64,000 nucleotides of DNA from CAWFXC01 sp963819735 (GCA_963819735.1 CAWFXC010000001.1:744001-808000); one strand, 5' to 3'; positions 35,905-45,164 are shown, counted from the first letter of the stretch. Numbers and translations: made by a program. Notes: generated by a model not told the origin, from the sequence alone.

Positions 35905-36588
35905 ATGCCCGCCGTGGCGCCCACACCCGAATCCCCGGAACGGAGTTCGGCGCTCTCGGTCGCCCCATCCACGAAACAGCAGCTCGTCATGACGGCCGAG
36001 CGGCTGTTCGCGCTCCACGGCATCGGCGGCGTCTCGCTGCGCCAGATCAGCGCCAAGGCCGGCACGGCCAACAACTCCGCGGTGCAGTACCACTTCGGCT
36101 CGAAGGAGAGCCTGATCCAGGCCATCTTCGAGTACCGGCTCCCCCGGTTGGCGCGGCGACGCAACTTGCTGCAGGCCTTGGCGAGTTCGAACGGCGGAGC
36201 CGCTGACCTCCGGGCCTGCGTCGAGTCGTACCTGTTGCCACTGGTCGAGGAAGCCGAGACCGAGGACAGCTACTACCTCTCGTTCCTCGTGCAACTCGAG
36301 AACTACTCGCAGGACGTGCATCCCTTCGACCGGCTACCTGACGCAGTCCGGGCGCCGACGATGGAGTTCCGCCGACGCGTGTCCGGGTTCCTCGTCGATC
36401 TGCCCGAAGCCGTCGCCTGGAGCCGCAGCAACCAGGTCATCGTCATGTGCCTGTACGTGTCGGCGCACCGCGAGCATCAGCGCCGCCGCGGCGAGACGAT
36501 GCTTCCCTACGGCGTCCACGTCGCCGATCTGTTCGAGGGTCTGGTCGGATTCCTGCGGGCGCCGACGTCGGCTGAGGTCGGCAGCTGA
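35905..36588 (+). CDS. TetR-family transcriptional regulator
   Basis: A 227-aa regulator; the HTH at about residues 31-75 reads MTAERLFALHGIGGVSLRQI then AKAGTANNSAVQYHFGSKE. ATG 35905 follows an AGGAGG ribosome site at 6 nt. The C-terminal domain has aromatic and acidic residues for ligand binding. It is the gene before the Liv-type transporter, and a CTAAGGCAG nonamer occurs both upstream of it (35849-35857) and inverted before the transporter (36636-36644), so it may control both. Confidence 0.9.
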   Translation: MPAVAPTPESPERSSALSVAPSTKQQLVMTAERLFALHGIGGVSLRQISAKAGTANNSAVQYHFGSKESLIQAIFEYRLPRLARRRNLLQALASSNGGAADLRACVESYLLPLVEEAETEDSYYLSFLVQLENYSQDVHPFDRLPDAVRAPTMEFRRRVSGFLVDLPEAVAWSRSNQVIVMCLYVSAHREHQRRRGETMLPYGVHVADLFEGLVGFLRAPTSAEVGS

Positions 36589-36628
36589 AGATTCCGGGAA
36601 ATGAATCCTCCCTAGCTGTTGCGTTCTG

Positions 36629-36642
36629 AAGGCAACTGCCTT
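36629..36642. promoter_or_regulatory. AAGGCA-AC-TGCCTT palindrome before transporter
   Basis: A 6-bp inverted repeat in the 174-bp spacer between the TetR gene and the transporter. The extended form ending CTGCCTTAG (36636-36644) is the reverse complement of CTAAGGCAG at 35849-35857 upstream of the TetR gene. Candidate site for that TetR. Confidence 0.4.
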
Positions 36643-36762
36643 AGGTTTCTCTCGACCGTCTAATTCCGGCACTCGTGACAAAACTCCGACGGGTGCCCCA
36701 CGCGACGAGAGCACATGTGCCGGCGGCGGCCCGCCGCGGCGTCCGGGGGGACACAACGCTCC

Positions 36763-39672
36763 ATGAACCAGTTCGTGAACCTGGTCCTGTCGGGTCTGGT
36801 GACCGGCGCCATCTACTCGATCATGGCGACGGGCCTGGTGTTGACGTACACGACGTCGGGGATCTTCAACTTCGCGCACGGTGCGGTGGCATTCGCGACG
36901 GCGTACCTCTATTACCAGCTCAACAGCGGCATGGGCATCCCCATCGTGCCGTCGGTCATCATCGCGGTGTTCATCTTCGCTCCCCTGTTGGGCCTGCTGC
37001 TCGACCGGGTGTTGTTGCGCCGCCTGGCGAAGGCACCGGTGTACGCCCGCATCGTCGGCACGATCGGCTTGCTCGTCGCGTTGCCGGCCCTGGTGCAGTG
37101 GCTGGTGGTGACGGTCGGCAACCAGGTGCTGAACCTGGGTTTCGCGGGGAATCCCGACACCACGAACGGGCAGGTGATGCCGGGGATCGGGCCGACCCCG
37201 CCGCACGTGTACCACCCGGTCGGCAAGGTGAACCTGAACTCGGACCAGTTGGCGGTGTTCGTGGTCGCGGCGTTGGCCGCGATCGTGCTGTGGTTCGTGT
37301 TGCGACGCACGCGGGTGGGGTTGGAGATGCGCGCGGTCGTCGACCGCGAGTCGTTGGCCGGGTTGCGGGGCGTCAACGCGGCGCGGACGTCGTCGGTGGC
37401 GTGGGTGCTCACGATGATCCTCGCCGGTCTCGGGGGTGTGTTGATCGCCCCCCTGTTCGACTTGAGTGACTTCACGTTCACACTCGTGGTCCTCGGTTCC
37501 TTGGCCGCGGTGGTGCTGGGCGGATTGAAGTCGTTGCCGATCGCGTTCGCCGGCGGCCTGTTGTTGGGTGTCGTGCAGAACTTGGTGGCCGGCTACAGCA
37601 ACGACGTCCTGCCGAAGTTCCTCGCCAACCTGAACGGGTTGAACTCCGCGGTGCCGTACCTCTTGGTGTTGATCCTGGGTTTGATCATCGGGCGGGACCG
37701 CAGCCGCAAGGCAGGCAGCGTCGCCGACGACGTTCCGCGACCGGATCACCGCGTCGGGATGTCGGCGTTGAAACGGCGGTTGCCGTGGATCATCTTCACG
37801 ATCGTGTTGATCGGCTTCTCGTTGCAGTGGATCAACGTCGCGTGGTTGCAGGCCGACACCTACGACCAGACCGTGATCGCGCAGAGCCTGGCGATGGCGA
37901 TCGTGTTCTTGTCGTTCGTGGTCGTCACCGGTATGGGGGGCATGGTCAGCCTCGCCCAGACCACGTTCGTCACCGCGGGTGGGTTCGCCGCCGGTTGGGC
38001 ATTGGCGCGCGACTGGGGTGTCAACATCCCGGGTCTCGTGACCCACGGGCAGATCAACTTCCTCTGGGCGGCGGTCATCGCCGCGCTCTGTGGTGGGGCG
38101 CTGGGGGCGATCATCGCGTTACCCGCGACCCGGTTGGGGGGCGTGTTCCTCGCGATCTGGACGTTGGCGATCGCGTTCTTCTTCTCGTTGGTGCCGTTCG
38201 CGTACAACCCGATCGGTCACGGCCAACTGGGCTGGACCATCCGCTCGCCCTCGTTGGACGTCCCCGGCTTGAACTGGCTGCAGAGCGTCATCCAACCCAA
38301 CGGCACGACCGGGCATCTCGACTTCAGTCAGGTCCCCGCCCAAATTCTCCTGTTCCTCACCATGTTCGGGCTCATCACTCTGATGATCCACGCGTTGCAG
38401 CGCTCCGCGTCCGGGCGAGCCATGCTCGCGGTGCGCAGCTCCGAAGTCGCCGCGCAGGCCTCCGGGGTACGCACCAACCGGGTCAAGATCCTGATCTTCG
38501 CCCTGTCCGCCGCGATCGCCGCGTTCGGCGGTGTGTTCCTGTCCATGTTCGGCTTCGCCGCCAACAACAACACCGCGCCGCCTTACGTCGGGCTGTTCTG
38601 GCTCGCGCTCGCGGTGCTGTTCGGGATCCGCCGCCCGGGTGGCGCACTGCTCGCCGGCTTGGCGTTCGCGGCGGGCACGGCCGTGTTCCACTGGCTCGCG
38701 TCAGACATCCTCCCTGGCGGCGACGTCAACGCGCTCGTCACCTCCATCTACTTCGTCCCGATCCTGTCCGGCCTCGGCGCCATCAACCTCGCCCAGGAAC
38801 CCGACGGGATCCTCGCCCTCACCGGCAACCAGAAGCTCGCCAAACGACGCGCCAAGGAACGCAAGGCCCGCATCGCCGCATCCGAAGCCGAGACCCACGC
38901 CGGCCTCGTCCCCACCCACGAACAGATCCACGACACCACCACGCCCGCGACGAACGGGCAAGCCGCAATCGCCGGCAACACCCTCGTGCTGTCCGGCATC
39001 GTCGCCGGGTACGGCGACGTCGAGGTCCTCCACGGCGTCGACATCGGCCTCGAACGCGGCAAGGTCGTCGCATTGCTCGGCGCCAACGGCGCCGGCAAAT
39101 CCACGCTCTGCTCGGTCGCCGCCGGCCTGGTGGATCCCACGCTGGGAACCGTCACTCTCGACGGCACCGACGTCACCACCGCGTCCGCGCACGTTCGTGC
39201 CCGGGCCGGGATGCTGCTCGTCCCCGAAGCACGCGGCATCTTCCCTGGCCTCACCGTCGAAGAGAACCTCACCGTCCTCCTCCGCACCGACGAGCTCCGC
39301 GACAAGGCCTTCGCCCGCTTCCCGATCCTGTCGCAGCGCCGCAAGCAGGAGGCCGGCCTCCTCTCCGGCGGCGAACAACAGATGCTCAGCCTCGCCCCTG
39401 CGCTCGCCGACCCGCCCGTCGTGCTCATCGCCGACGAACCCACTCTCGGCCTCGCACCCCTCGCGGCTGAAGAGGTCATGCGCGCCATCCTCGAACTCCG
39501 CGACGCGGGCTGCGCCGTCCTGCTCGTCGAGGAACACGCCAAGAACGCGCTCGAGGTCGCCGACACCCTCGCCTTCATGGAACTCGGCACCGTCGTGTGG
39601 AGCGGCCCGCGCGCCCAGGCCGACATGGAGGTCCTCAGCGCCGCCTACCTCGGAGGCAGTGTCGGGACCTGA
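36763..39672 (+). CDS. Branched-chain amino-acid-type ABC transporter, LivH-LivM-LivF fusion
   Basis: One 969-aa polypeptide with three normally separate parts. Residues 1-325 are a LivH-like permease (MNQFVNLVLSGLVTGAIYS, NFAHGAV). Residues 333-686 are LivM-like (MSALKRRLPWII, LAQTTFVTAGGFAAG). A Lys/Arg-rich then acidic linker (687-740) leads to an ATPase with Walker A GANGAGKST (773-781), signature LSGGEQQM, Walker B VLIADEP and TLGLAP, of LivF rather than LivG type. No separate LivG ATPase lies in the window, so the second NBD is either supplied elsewhere or the ATPase works as a homodimer. ATG 36763; the frame opens at 36715 but the N-terminus fits the family only here. Confidence 0.93.
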   Translation: MNQFVNLVLSGLVTGAIYSIMATGLVLTYTTSGIFNFAHGAVAFATAYLYYQLNSGMGIPIVPSVIIAVFIFAPLLGLLLDRVLLRRLAKAPVYARIVGTIGLLVALPALVQWLVVTVGNQVLNLGFAGNPDTTNGQVMPGIGPTPPHVYHPVGKVNLNSDQLAVFVVAALAAIVLWFVLRRTRVGLEMRAVVDRESLAGLRGVNAARTSSVAWVLTMILAGLGGVLIAPLFDLSDFTFTLVVLGSLAAVVLGGLKSLPIAFAGGLLLGVVQNLVAGYSNDVLPKFLANLNGLNSAVPYLLVLILGLIIGRDRSRKAGSVADDVPRPDHRVGMSALKRRLPWIIFTIVLIGFSLQWINVAWLQADTYDQTVIAQSLAMAIVFLSFVVVTGMGGMVSLAQTTFVTAGGFAAGWALARDWGVNIPGLVTHGQINFLWAAVIAALCGGALGAIIALPATRLGGVFLAIWTLAIAFFFSLVPFAYNPIGHGQLGWTIRSPSLDVPGLNWLQSVIQPNGTTGHLDFSQVPAQILLFLTMFGLITLMIHALQRSASGRAMLAVRSSEVAAQASGVRTNRVKILIFALSAAIAAFGGVFLSMFGFAANNNTAPPYVGLFWLALAVLFGIRRPGGALLAGLAFAAGTAVFHWLASDILPGGDVNALVTSIYFVPILSGLGAINLAQEPDGILALTGNQKLAKRRAKERKARIAASEAETHAGLVPTHEQIHDTTTPATNGQAAIAGNTLVLSGIVAGYGDVEVLHGVDIGLERGKVVALLGANGAGKSTLCSVAAGLVDPTLGTVTLDGTDVTTASAHVRARAGMLLVPEARGIFPGLTVEENLTVLLRTDELRDKAFARFPILSQRRKQEAGLLSGGEQQMLSLAPALADPPVVLIADEPTLGLAPLAAEEVMRAILELRDAGCAVLLVEEHAKNALEVADTLAFMELGTVVWSGPRAQADMEVLSAAYLGGSVGT

Positions 39673-39782
39673 GCCCGACGTCGCCGGTGAGTTCCAGTTC
39701 GTCGCAGTGTCAGAAGAGAAGCAAGTACCGATCTCGAAATGGACAACCGTCCAGGAGATCTGAACCCAGAGGGGGAACCGGA

Positions 39783-41018
39783 GTGTTCGAACACAAGGTG
39801 AAATGGGGGACGCGCATCGGCGTGGTCGCGGCGATCGTGGCCCTCTCGGCCACGGTGCTCACATCGGCGGCCGCGTCCGGGGCGCGGTCGGTGCGTGGGT
39901 TCGACGGCACCACCGTCACCACGGCCGGCATGGGAGTCGCGTCGAGCTTCGGGGGCGCCGACATCGGCACCATCGCCCGTTACAAGCGCGCCAACGACAC
40001 CAATGAAGTGCCCGGCATCAAGTTCAAGTACACCGAATTCGCCGACGACAAGCAGGACCCCGCGACCGCGACGTCCGAAGCGCGGCGGCTCGTCACCCAG
40101 GAGGGCGTGTTCGCACTCGTGCCCGACCTGTCGGCGGTGAATCCCGGCCCGTTCCTGAACCAGCAGCACGTTCCCTACATCGGGTGGGCGTTCGACAACA
40201 CGTACTGCAGCCAGAAGCCGACCACCACCCTGTACGGGTTCGGTTTCAACGGCTGCCTCGTGCCGGCCGACCCCCCGGTGATGCCCAACAGCTACGCCGG
40301 CTTCTACACGTACGTCACCGGCAAGGCGGGCACGGGCAAGCCACCGACGATCGCCTTGTTCTCGAACGACAATCAGTCGGGCCAGAACAGCGTGAAGTAC
40401 GCCTCCGTCGGCGCGAAGGGCGCGGGCTTCAAGGTCGTCTACGCCAAGGGCTCGATCCCACTCACGACGTCGGACTACACGCCCTACGTGCAGGCCATGC
40501 TGACGTCGAACGGGGGCAAGGCACCCGACGCGATCAACTGCCTCCTCGCCGCCCAGTGCATCCCGATCGTGGCCGCGTTCAAGGCCGCGGGTTACACCGG
40601 CACCCTCATCACGCCGCTCTACACCGACGCGTTGTTGAAGCCGCTCGCCGGCACGATCGCGTACGCGCCGTACAACGTGGCGCCCAACGCCGGTCTCACG
40701 CAGATGCAGAAGGACCTCGACGCGGTCAAGCCCGGCACCACGATCACGACGTCGAACGCGGGGGCCTACTTCTCCGCCGACAAGTTCATCGCCGCGGTGA
40801 AGAAGGTGGGCAAGGCCAAGCTCACCCCGGAGGCGGTCCAGAAGGTCCTGTCCACCCAGAAGTGGCAGATCAAGGGCCTCGCCGGACCCAGCACGTACCC
40901 GGCGTCGACAGTGACGTCGTCGCCCGCGTGCACCACGGTGACGGAGGACGCCGACGGCACCGCGTGGAAGGTCGTCGTGCCCTACGCCTGCTCGGCCAAG
41001 GTGTTCAAGGTCAAGTGA
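39783..41018 (+). CDS. ABC transporter substrate-binding protein (LivJ-like)
   Basis: A 411-aa secreted binding protein. The N-terminal signal peptide has positive residues (FEHKVKWGTR), a hydrophobic core (IGVVAAIVALSATVLT) and a likely cleavage after SAAASGA; no lipobox Cys is seen, so anchoring is unclear. The mature part has the periplasmic type-1 fold of hydrophobic amino acid/carboxylate receptors (TEFADDKQDPATATSEARRL, IALFSNDNQSGQNSVKY). GTG 39783 follows GAGGGGG. It lies 110 bp after the fused transporter and is its probable receptor, perhaps for the island substrate. Confidence 0.9.
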   Translation: MFEHKVKWGTRIGVVAAIVALSATVLTSAAASGARSVRGFDGTTVTTAGMGVASSFGGADIGTIARYKRANDTNEVPGIKFKYTEFADDKQDPATATSEARRLVTQEGVFALVPDLSAVNPGPFLNQQHVPYIGWAFDNTYCSQKPTTTLYGFGFNGCLVPADPPVMPNSYAGFYTYVTGKAGTGKPPTIALFSNDNQSGQNSVKYASVGAKGAGFKVVYAKGSIPLTTSDYTPYVQAMLTSNGGKAPDAINCLLAAQCIPIVAAFKAAGYTGTLITPLYTDALLKPLAGTIAYAPYNVAPNAGLTQMQKDLDAVKPGTTITTSNAGAYFSADKFIAAVKKVGKAKLTPEAVQKVLSTQKWQIKGLAGPSTYPASTVTSSPACTTVTEDADGTAWKVVVPYACSAKVFKVK

Positions 41019-41063
41019 GTCCTCGGCGGTCACCCGTCGCCTGACCCGAACTCCCCCCGGCGC

Positions 41064-41096
41064 GCGGGGCCGATCCACTCGATGGGTCGGCCCCGC
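41064..41096. terminator. Strong GC hairpin between convergent genes
   Basis: A 13-bp stem, GCGGGGCCGATCC (41064-41076) against GGGTCGGCCCCGC (41084-41096), with one mismatch and a 7-nt loop, 46 bp past the binding-protein stop and 26 bp from the stop of the convergent PhyH gene. There is no T-run, which is common in GC-rich actinobacteria. It could serve both directions. Confidence 0.65.
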
Positions 41097-41121
41097 GTCG
41101 CGGGTGAGGAGATGGTGCGGG

Positions 41122-42345
41122 TCAGGACGGACGCGCCGCGACCGGGGCCTTGATCGGAGCGTCCTCGCGGATGGCCCGCAGGCGCTCGCGCGCTTCGCGC
41201 TCGGCCTCGGTGCCGCGCGGTGGAAGCCGGAAGCCGGTGTAGAGCACCCGACGCTCGCGCTCGGTCGGCGGTTGCGCCATGTGCAGCGTGCACGACAGGT
41301 GCACCGTGAGATCACCGGTGCCCGTCGGGAGGTCGACCGCGGGGAGGTCCGATCGCTCCTCGCGATGGTCCGACGGCCACATGAGGGCCCGGTGCGAACC
41401 CGCGACCGCGCGGAGCTGACCCGACACTGCGTCGGCACCGGTGACCGAGATCCCCACCGTCATCCCGCAGCAGTCGTAGCTGTGACGTCCGAGCGCGCAG
41501 TCCTTGTGCCACGGGATGTCGGAGATCCCGGCGACCACGCCGATGGGCTTGAACAGCGCTTCGATCCGGTTGTCGTCCATCGACCCGAACACGTGACCAT
41601 CGCCGGTGAGCCCGGCCAGGCGCAGCAGGCGCTCGTCGCCGGCGAGCCGCTCCACCGCGGGCGACACCTCGTCGAAGTACTGCATGCGCACCAGTCGCTC
41701 AACGCCGTCGTCGGTGCGCGCCCACCAGGAGCGGCCGTCGTCGGGGGTGTAGGTCGGCGCGGCGCGGTCCATGTCGAGCGACACCGCTTGCATTTCCGCT
41801 TCGGTGAACACGTCGCGGATGCGCAGGAATCCGGCTCGCGAGAGGAAGTCGCCCATCTCGGCGAGTGATGCATCGGCCGGGAAGCTGCGGGTGAGATCGA
41901 GGGGCGCGCCGTCGGCATCGACGAGCGCGAGATCGCCGGCGGTGTGTGGCGCGATCCCGTCGAGCGCGCCGCGGATGAGCAACCACCAGTCGAGGAGTTG
42001 ATCGAAGCGGCCGTCGAAGTCGAGGGTGCCGTTCGTCTGCCAACCCACCACGGTGACCTGATCGAGCGCGAGGTCGGTGAGCTGGCGGGAGTCGACCCGC
42101 AGGCGCGACGCGCCCGCCGGAGCATCGGCACCGGTCGTGATCCGGATGCACCCGTCGTTGACGGCGAGGGTCCAACATTCGTCGCCGACGTCGATCGCGA
42201 GCGGCGGCGGAGCGAACACCTGCACCGCGCACGCCAGGCGCTCGCGGTGCTCGGCGAACGCGGCGGGCAGCACCTGCCCGAGGAACGTCGCCGGATCGAG
42301 CGTCTCGACCGTCCCGTCGACCCGAGTGCGTACGTCGACCGACAT
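41122..42345 (-). CDS. PhyH-type dioxygenase with SCP2-like N-terminal domain
   Basis: A 407-aa protein. The C-terminal half is a phytanoyl-CoA dioxygenase-like Fe(II)/2-oxoglutarate oxygenase: H280-x-D282 in PWHKDC, distal His355 in TLHMAQPP and Arg about 365. The N-terminal 130 residues (VGDECWTLAVNDG, LRVDSRQLTDLALDQ, FDQLLDWWLLIRGAL) look like an SCP2-type sterol-carrier fold, as if a lipid-binding module delivers substrate. That reading of the N-terminus is an inference. It ends convergently with the transporter operon and is 43 bp downstream of the amidohydrolase gene. Confidence 0.82.
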   Translation of the reverse strand: MSVDVRTRVDGTVETLDPATFLGQVLPAAFAEHRERLACAVQVFAPPPLAIDVGDECWTLAVNDGCIRITTGADAPAGASRLRVDSRQLTDLALDQVTVVGWQTNGTLDFDGRFDQLLDWWLLIRGALDGIAPHTAGDLALVDADGAPLDLTRSFPADASLAEMGDFLSRAGFLRIRDVFTEAEMQAVSLDMDRAAPTYTPDDGRSWWARTDDGVERLVRMQYFDEVSPAVERLAGDERLLRLAGLTGDGHVFGSMDDNRIEALFKPIGVVAGISDIPWHKDCALGRHSYDCCGMTVGISVTGADAVSGQLRAVAGSHRALMWPSDHREERSDLPAVDLPTGTGDLTVHLSCTLHMAQPPTERERRVLYTGFRLPPRGTEAEREARERLRAIREDAPIKAPVAARPS

Positions 42346-42388
42346 ACCGGCCCCCTTCTCGCTTCCGACTCCTACCAGTGTGCCCGAG

Positions 42389-43633
42389 TCAGAGCACGCC
42401 GGCGCCGGAGTCGGCGAACGCCGGGCACTTCTGCGACCCGACGGGGAAATCGGCCGCCAGCAACGGTTGCGCGACCTCCGCGACCGTCGGGCCGAGGCGG
42501 GCGCCGATCGGGCCGAGCAGATCGAGATCGAAGCCGTAGAGCGCGGCGGCGTTGCCGGCCAGCATCATCTGCACCTCGGTGGGGTCGACGCCGGAGAAGC
42601 TGAGCCGGATCGCCTCCTTGGAGAACGGGTAGCTCGCCTCCTTGTGCGGGTAGTCGCTCCCCCACATGATCCGGTCGACCCCGACCTGCTCGCGGATCGG
42701 TACCTCCGACGGCCGGATGAAGCTGGCCCCGATGTGGCACTGGCGCGCCCAGTACTCACTCGGCTGCAACGAGAGCTTCTCTACGATGGGCAGTCCCCAT
42801 TCGCGCTCCTGCGAACCCACCGCGTTGCGCATGCGGTCGAAGAAGTAGTCGAGCATGCGGAGGTGCTCGGGTACCCATGCGGTGCCCTGCTCCGTGAACA
42901 CGAACTGCAGATCGGGGTGACGTTCCAACACCCCGCCCACGATCAGGTTGGTGAGCACGTTGTGCGACCACCACGTGACCTCGAGCAGGAACATCACGAT
43001 GTCTTCCTGCTCCATGCCGCGCGGGGGACCGGCGCTACCCCCGTGGTGGTTTACCGGGATGCCGACCTCTTCGCACGCGGCCCACAGCGGCTCGTAATGC
43101 TTGTGGTGCAGCGGGAGCAGTCCGGTACCGGGAGGCGCGCCCGGGAGGAGGATGCCGCCGGTGAGGCCGAGCTCCTTCGCGCGGTAGATCTCCCGTACCG
43201 ACGCGTCAACGTCGTGCAGCATGATCTGCGCGATGCCGGCGCGGCGGCCGGGCACCGCGGCGCAGAAGTCGGCGAGCCAGCGGTTGTGCGCCTGGAGGCC
43301 GGCCCACCGCAACTCGAGCTCGTGCGCGTCGGCCGGCGCAGCTTGCGTGACCAACGCGCCGCCGGGGAAGAACGGCGGGATGGTGTTGGGGAAGATCACC
43401 TCGGCCGCGATGCCGTCGGCCTCGAGGTCGTGGAGGCGCCGGTCGGAGTCCCAGTTGCGCTTGCCCAGGTCACCGAGCAGGTCGCCGAAGGGGATCTGGA
43501 AGTCGGCGACCCAGGCGTCGAACTCGTCGTGGTACCGGCTCGGGAGGTAGTCGCGGTACTCGTGGATCTCGCCGCCGCCGTGGCAGTCGGCGGAGATGAC
43601 GACGTAGTGGTCGTCGGCGTGCATGGGGTTCAT
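42389..43633 (-). CDS. Amidohydrolase-2 family metal-dependent hydrolase
   Basis: A 414-aa TIM-barrel hydrolase, more distant than the two paralogues at 13784 and 23356 (YVVISADCHGGGEIHEYRDY, VNHHGGSAGPPRG, WGSDYPHKEASYP). ADCHGG takes the place of the DDHVVEPP metal motif. ATG 43633 is preferred to 43624 because GGGAGG lies 7 nt upstream. Its 95-bp upstream spacer has a TAATAT -10-like hexamer (minus strand 43681-43676). Confidence 0.88.
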   Translation of the reverse strand: MNPMHADDHYVVISADCHGGGEIHEYRDYLPSRYHDEFDAWVADFQIPFGDLLGDLGKRNWDSDRRLHDLEADGIAAEVIFPNTIPPFFPGGALVTQAAPADAHELELRWAGLQAHNRWLADFCAAVPGRRAGIAQIMLHDVDASVREIYRAKELGLTGGILLPGAPPGTGLLPLHHKHYEPLWAACEEVGIPVNHHGGSAGPPRGMEQEDIVMFLLEVTWWSHNVLTNLIVGGVLERHPDLQFVFTEQGTAWVPEHLRMLDYFFDRMRNAVGSQEREWGLPIVEKLSLQPSEYWARQCHIGASFIRPSEVPIREQVGVDRIMWGSDYPHKEASYPFSKEAIRLSFSGVDPTEVQMMLAGNAAALYGFDLDLLGPIGARLGPTVAEVAQPLLAADFPVGSQKCPAFADSGAGVL

Positions 43634-43685
43634 GGGCTGTCCTCCCCCGCGACGGAACCGAAACTTAATGACAGCATATTACCCG

Positions 43686-43708
43686 GGCCCCCTCGTGCGG
43701 CTGGGGCC
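43686..43708. terminator. Short GC hairpin after the amidase gene
   Basis: GGCCCC (43686-43691) and GGGGCC (43703-43708) form a 6-bp stem with an 11-nt loop, 21 bp past the amidase stop on the minus strand. It may end the amidase transcript before the next promoter. Weak. Confidence 0.3.
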
Positions 43709-43728
43709 ACGACCGTCAGGCGAAACGC

Positions 43729-45123
43729 TCATTCGAAGCCGGGAGGAACCGCGTAGCCGCCGAGCACCTCCGAGACCATTTGCGCGGCCCGCACCGCGCG
43801 CCGGTCGTGCAGGTACGGCGCGACGATCTGGATGCCGACGGGCAAACCCGCGGCGGTGCGCCCGATCGGAACCACCGCCGACGGCAGACCGACCACCCCG
43901 ATGAGCCCGAGCCACGTGATCGTGTCGACGAGCGCGCGCGTCTCCCCGTTGACGACGATGGTGCGCTCGAGCATGTCGCCCTCGGTGTCGTGCGGGAACG
44001 CGGGCGTGATCATCACCGGGCACAGCAGCAGATCGTGGTCGGCGAACCACCTCGACCACGTACGCCGGAATCGGGTTCGGTCCTCTTCCGCGCGCAGCCA
44101 CTCACGGTGCGATCCCGACGCCGCATCGGCGGTGTCGTCGGGCAGGCTCGGCGAGATCGCGGGGAGGATCATCCGGGCGAACAGTCCGCTCTGTTCCGCG
44201 AACGTCACCGCGGGACGGTCGTCGTCGATCTTGGCGCCGGCGTCGGACAGTCGCGACACCGCGTCGCGCAACATGCCGAGGTACTCGGTGTCGACTGCAC
44301 ACGCGGCGTCGTCGAGCCAGGTGCCGATGCGGAAGCCGCCCAGGTTCCGGGCGTCGCTCGGCGGGAGATCGAGCCGCCACGCGTGGGCGCGCTCGGGCTC
44401 GGGGCCCGCGAGCACGCCGAGCAGCAGTTCGAGGTCGTCGGCGCTGCGGGCAATGGGCCCGAACACGTTGATGTCGGCGTCGGTTGCGCCGCCGCCCACG
44501 TGGTCGAGGTACCCCCGTTGCGGGATCACGCCGAAGCTGGGCTTGAGGCCGAACACGCCGCAGCAGTGCGACGGGATGCGCACCGAGCCGCCGATGTCGG
44601 TGCCGAGCTCGAAGCTGGTGAAGCCGGCGGCGACGGCCGCTGCCGCGCCACCCGACGATCCGCCGACGGTGTGCTCGCGCGACCACGGGTTGTTGGTCAC
44701 GCCGAAGAGCTCGTTGAAGGTCTGGAAGTCGCCCGACCACCGAGGCAGATTGGTCTTCCCGAACACGATGGCCCCGGCCGCCTTCAACCGCGCGACCGCG
44801 GGCGCGTCGGCCGCCGGGACGTGATCGCCCAACTCGCGTGCGCCCCCGGTCGAGCGGATGCCTTCCGTCTCGATCGCGTCCTTGATGGTGATCGGGAGCC
44901 CGTGGAGCGGTCCGACGTCGTCGCCGCGCGCGAGCGCGTCGTCGGCCGCGCTCGCGGCGGCGCGGGCCCGGTCGGCGTCGAGGGTGACGACGGCGTTCAC
45001 GTCGGCGTCGAGCCGGCCGATGCGGTCGAGATACAGCTCGAGCAGCTCGCGGCTCGAGACCGTGCCGGAACGGATCGCGGCGGCCAACTCCACCGCCGGC
45101 CGGGTCGCCAGGTTCTCGCTCAT
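43729..45123 (-). CDS. Amidase (amidase-signature family)
   Basis: A 464-aa Ser-cisSer-Lys amidase that would hydrolyse an amide, usually to acid and ammonia. The Lys is in ITIKDAIET, the cis-Ser in VGGSSGGAAAA and the nucleophile Ser in TDIGGSVRIPS, all intact. It shares a 33-bp divergent spacer with the DUF35/Ltp2-like operon that holds a perfect TCTGAC-N5-GTCAGA site, so both are probably co-regulated. The N-terminus MSENLATRPAVELAAAIRSG is typical. Confidence 0.93.
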   Translation of the reverse strand: MSENLATRPAVELAAAIRSGTVSSRELLELYLDRIGRLDADVNAVVTLDADRARAAASAADDALARGDDVGPLHGLPITIKDAIETEGIRSTGGARELGDHVPAADAPAVARLKAAGAIVFGKTNLPRWSGDFQTFNELFGVTNNPWSREHTVGGSSGGAAAAVAAGFTSFELGTDIGGSVRIPSHCCGVFGLKPSFGVIPQRGYLDHVGGGATDADINVFGPIARSADDLELLLGVLAGPEPERAHAWRLDLPPSDARNLGGFRIGTWLDDAACAVDTEYLGMLRDAVSRLSDAGAKIDDDRPAVTFAEQSGLFARMILPAISPSLPDDTADAASGSHREWLRAEEDRTRFRRTWSRWFADHDLLLCPVMITPAFPHDTEGDMLERTIVVNGETRALVDTITWLGLIGVVGLPSAVVPIGRTAAGLPVGIQIVAPYLHDRRAVRAAQMVSEVLGGYAVPPGFE

Positions 45124-45147
45124 ACGGCCTCTCCCCTCAACCCCTAA

Positions 45148-45164
45148 TCTGACTTCGTGTCAGA
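45148..45164. promoter_or_regulatory. TCTGAC-N5-GTCAGA operator overlapping a start codon
   Basis: TCTGACTTCGTGTCAGA is a perfect copy. The GTG start of the DUF35 gene (45157) lies within it, and a TAATCT -10-like hexamer (45145-45150) is 6 nt before the GTG. A bound repressor would therefore cover the -10 edge, the expected transcription start and the start codon; the mRNA is likely leaderless. Confidence 0.72.
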
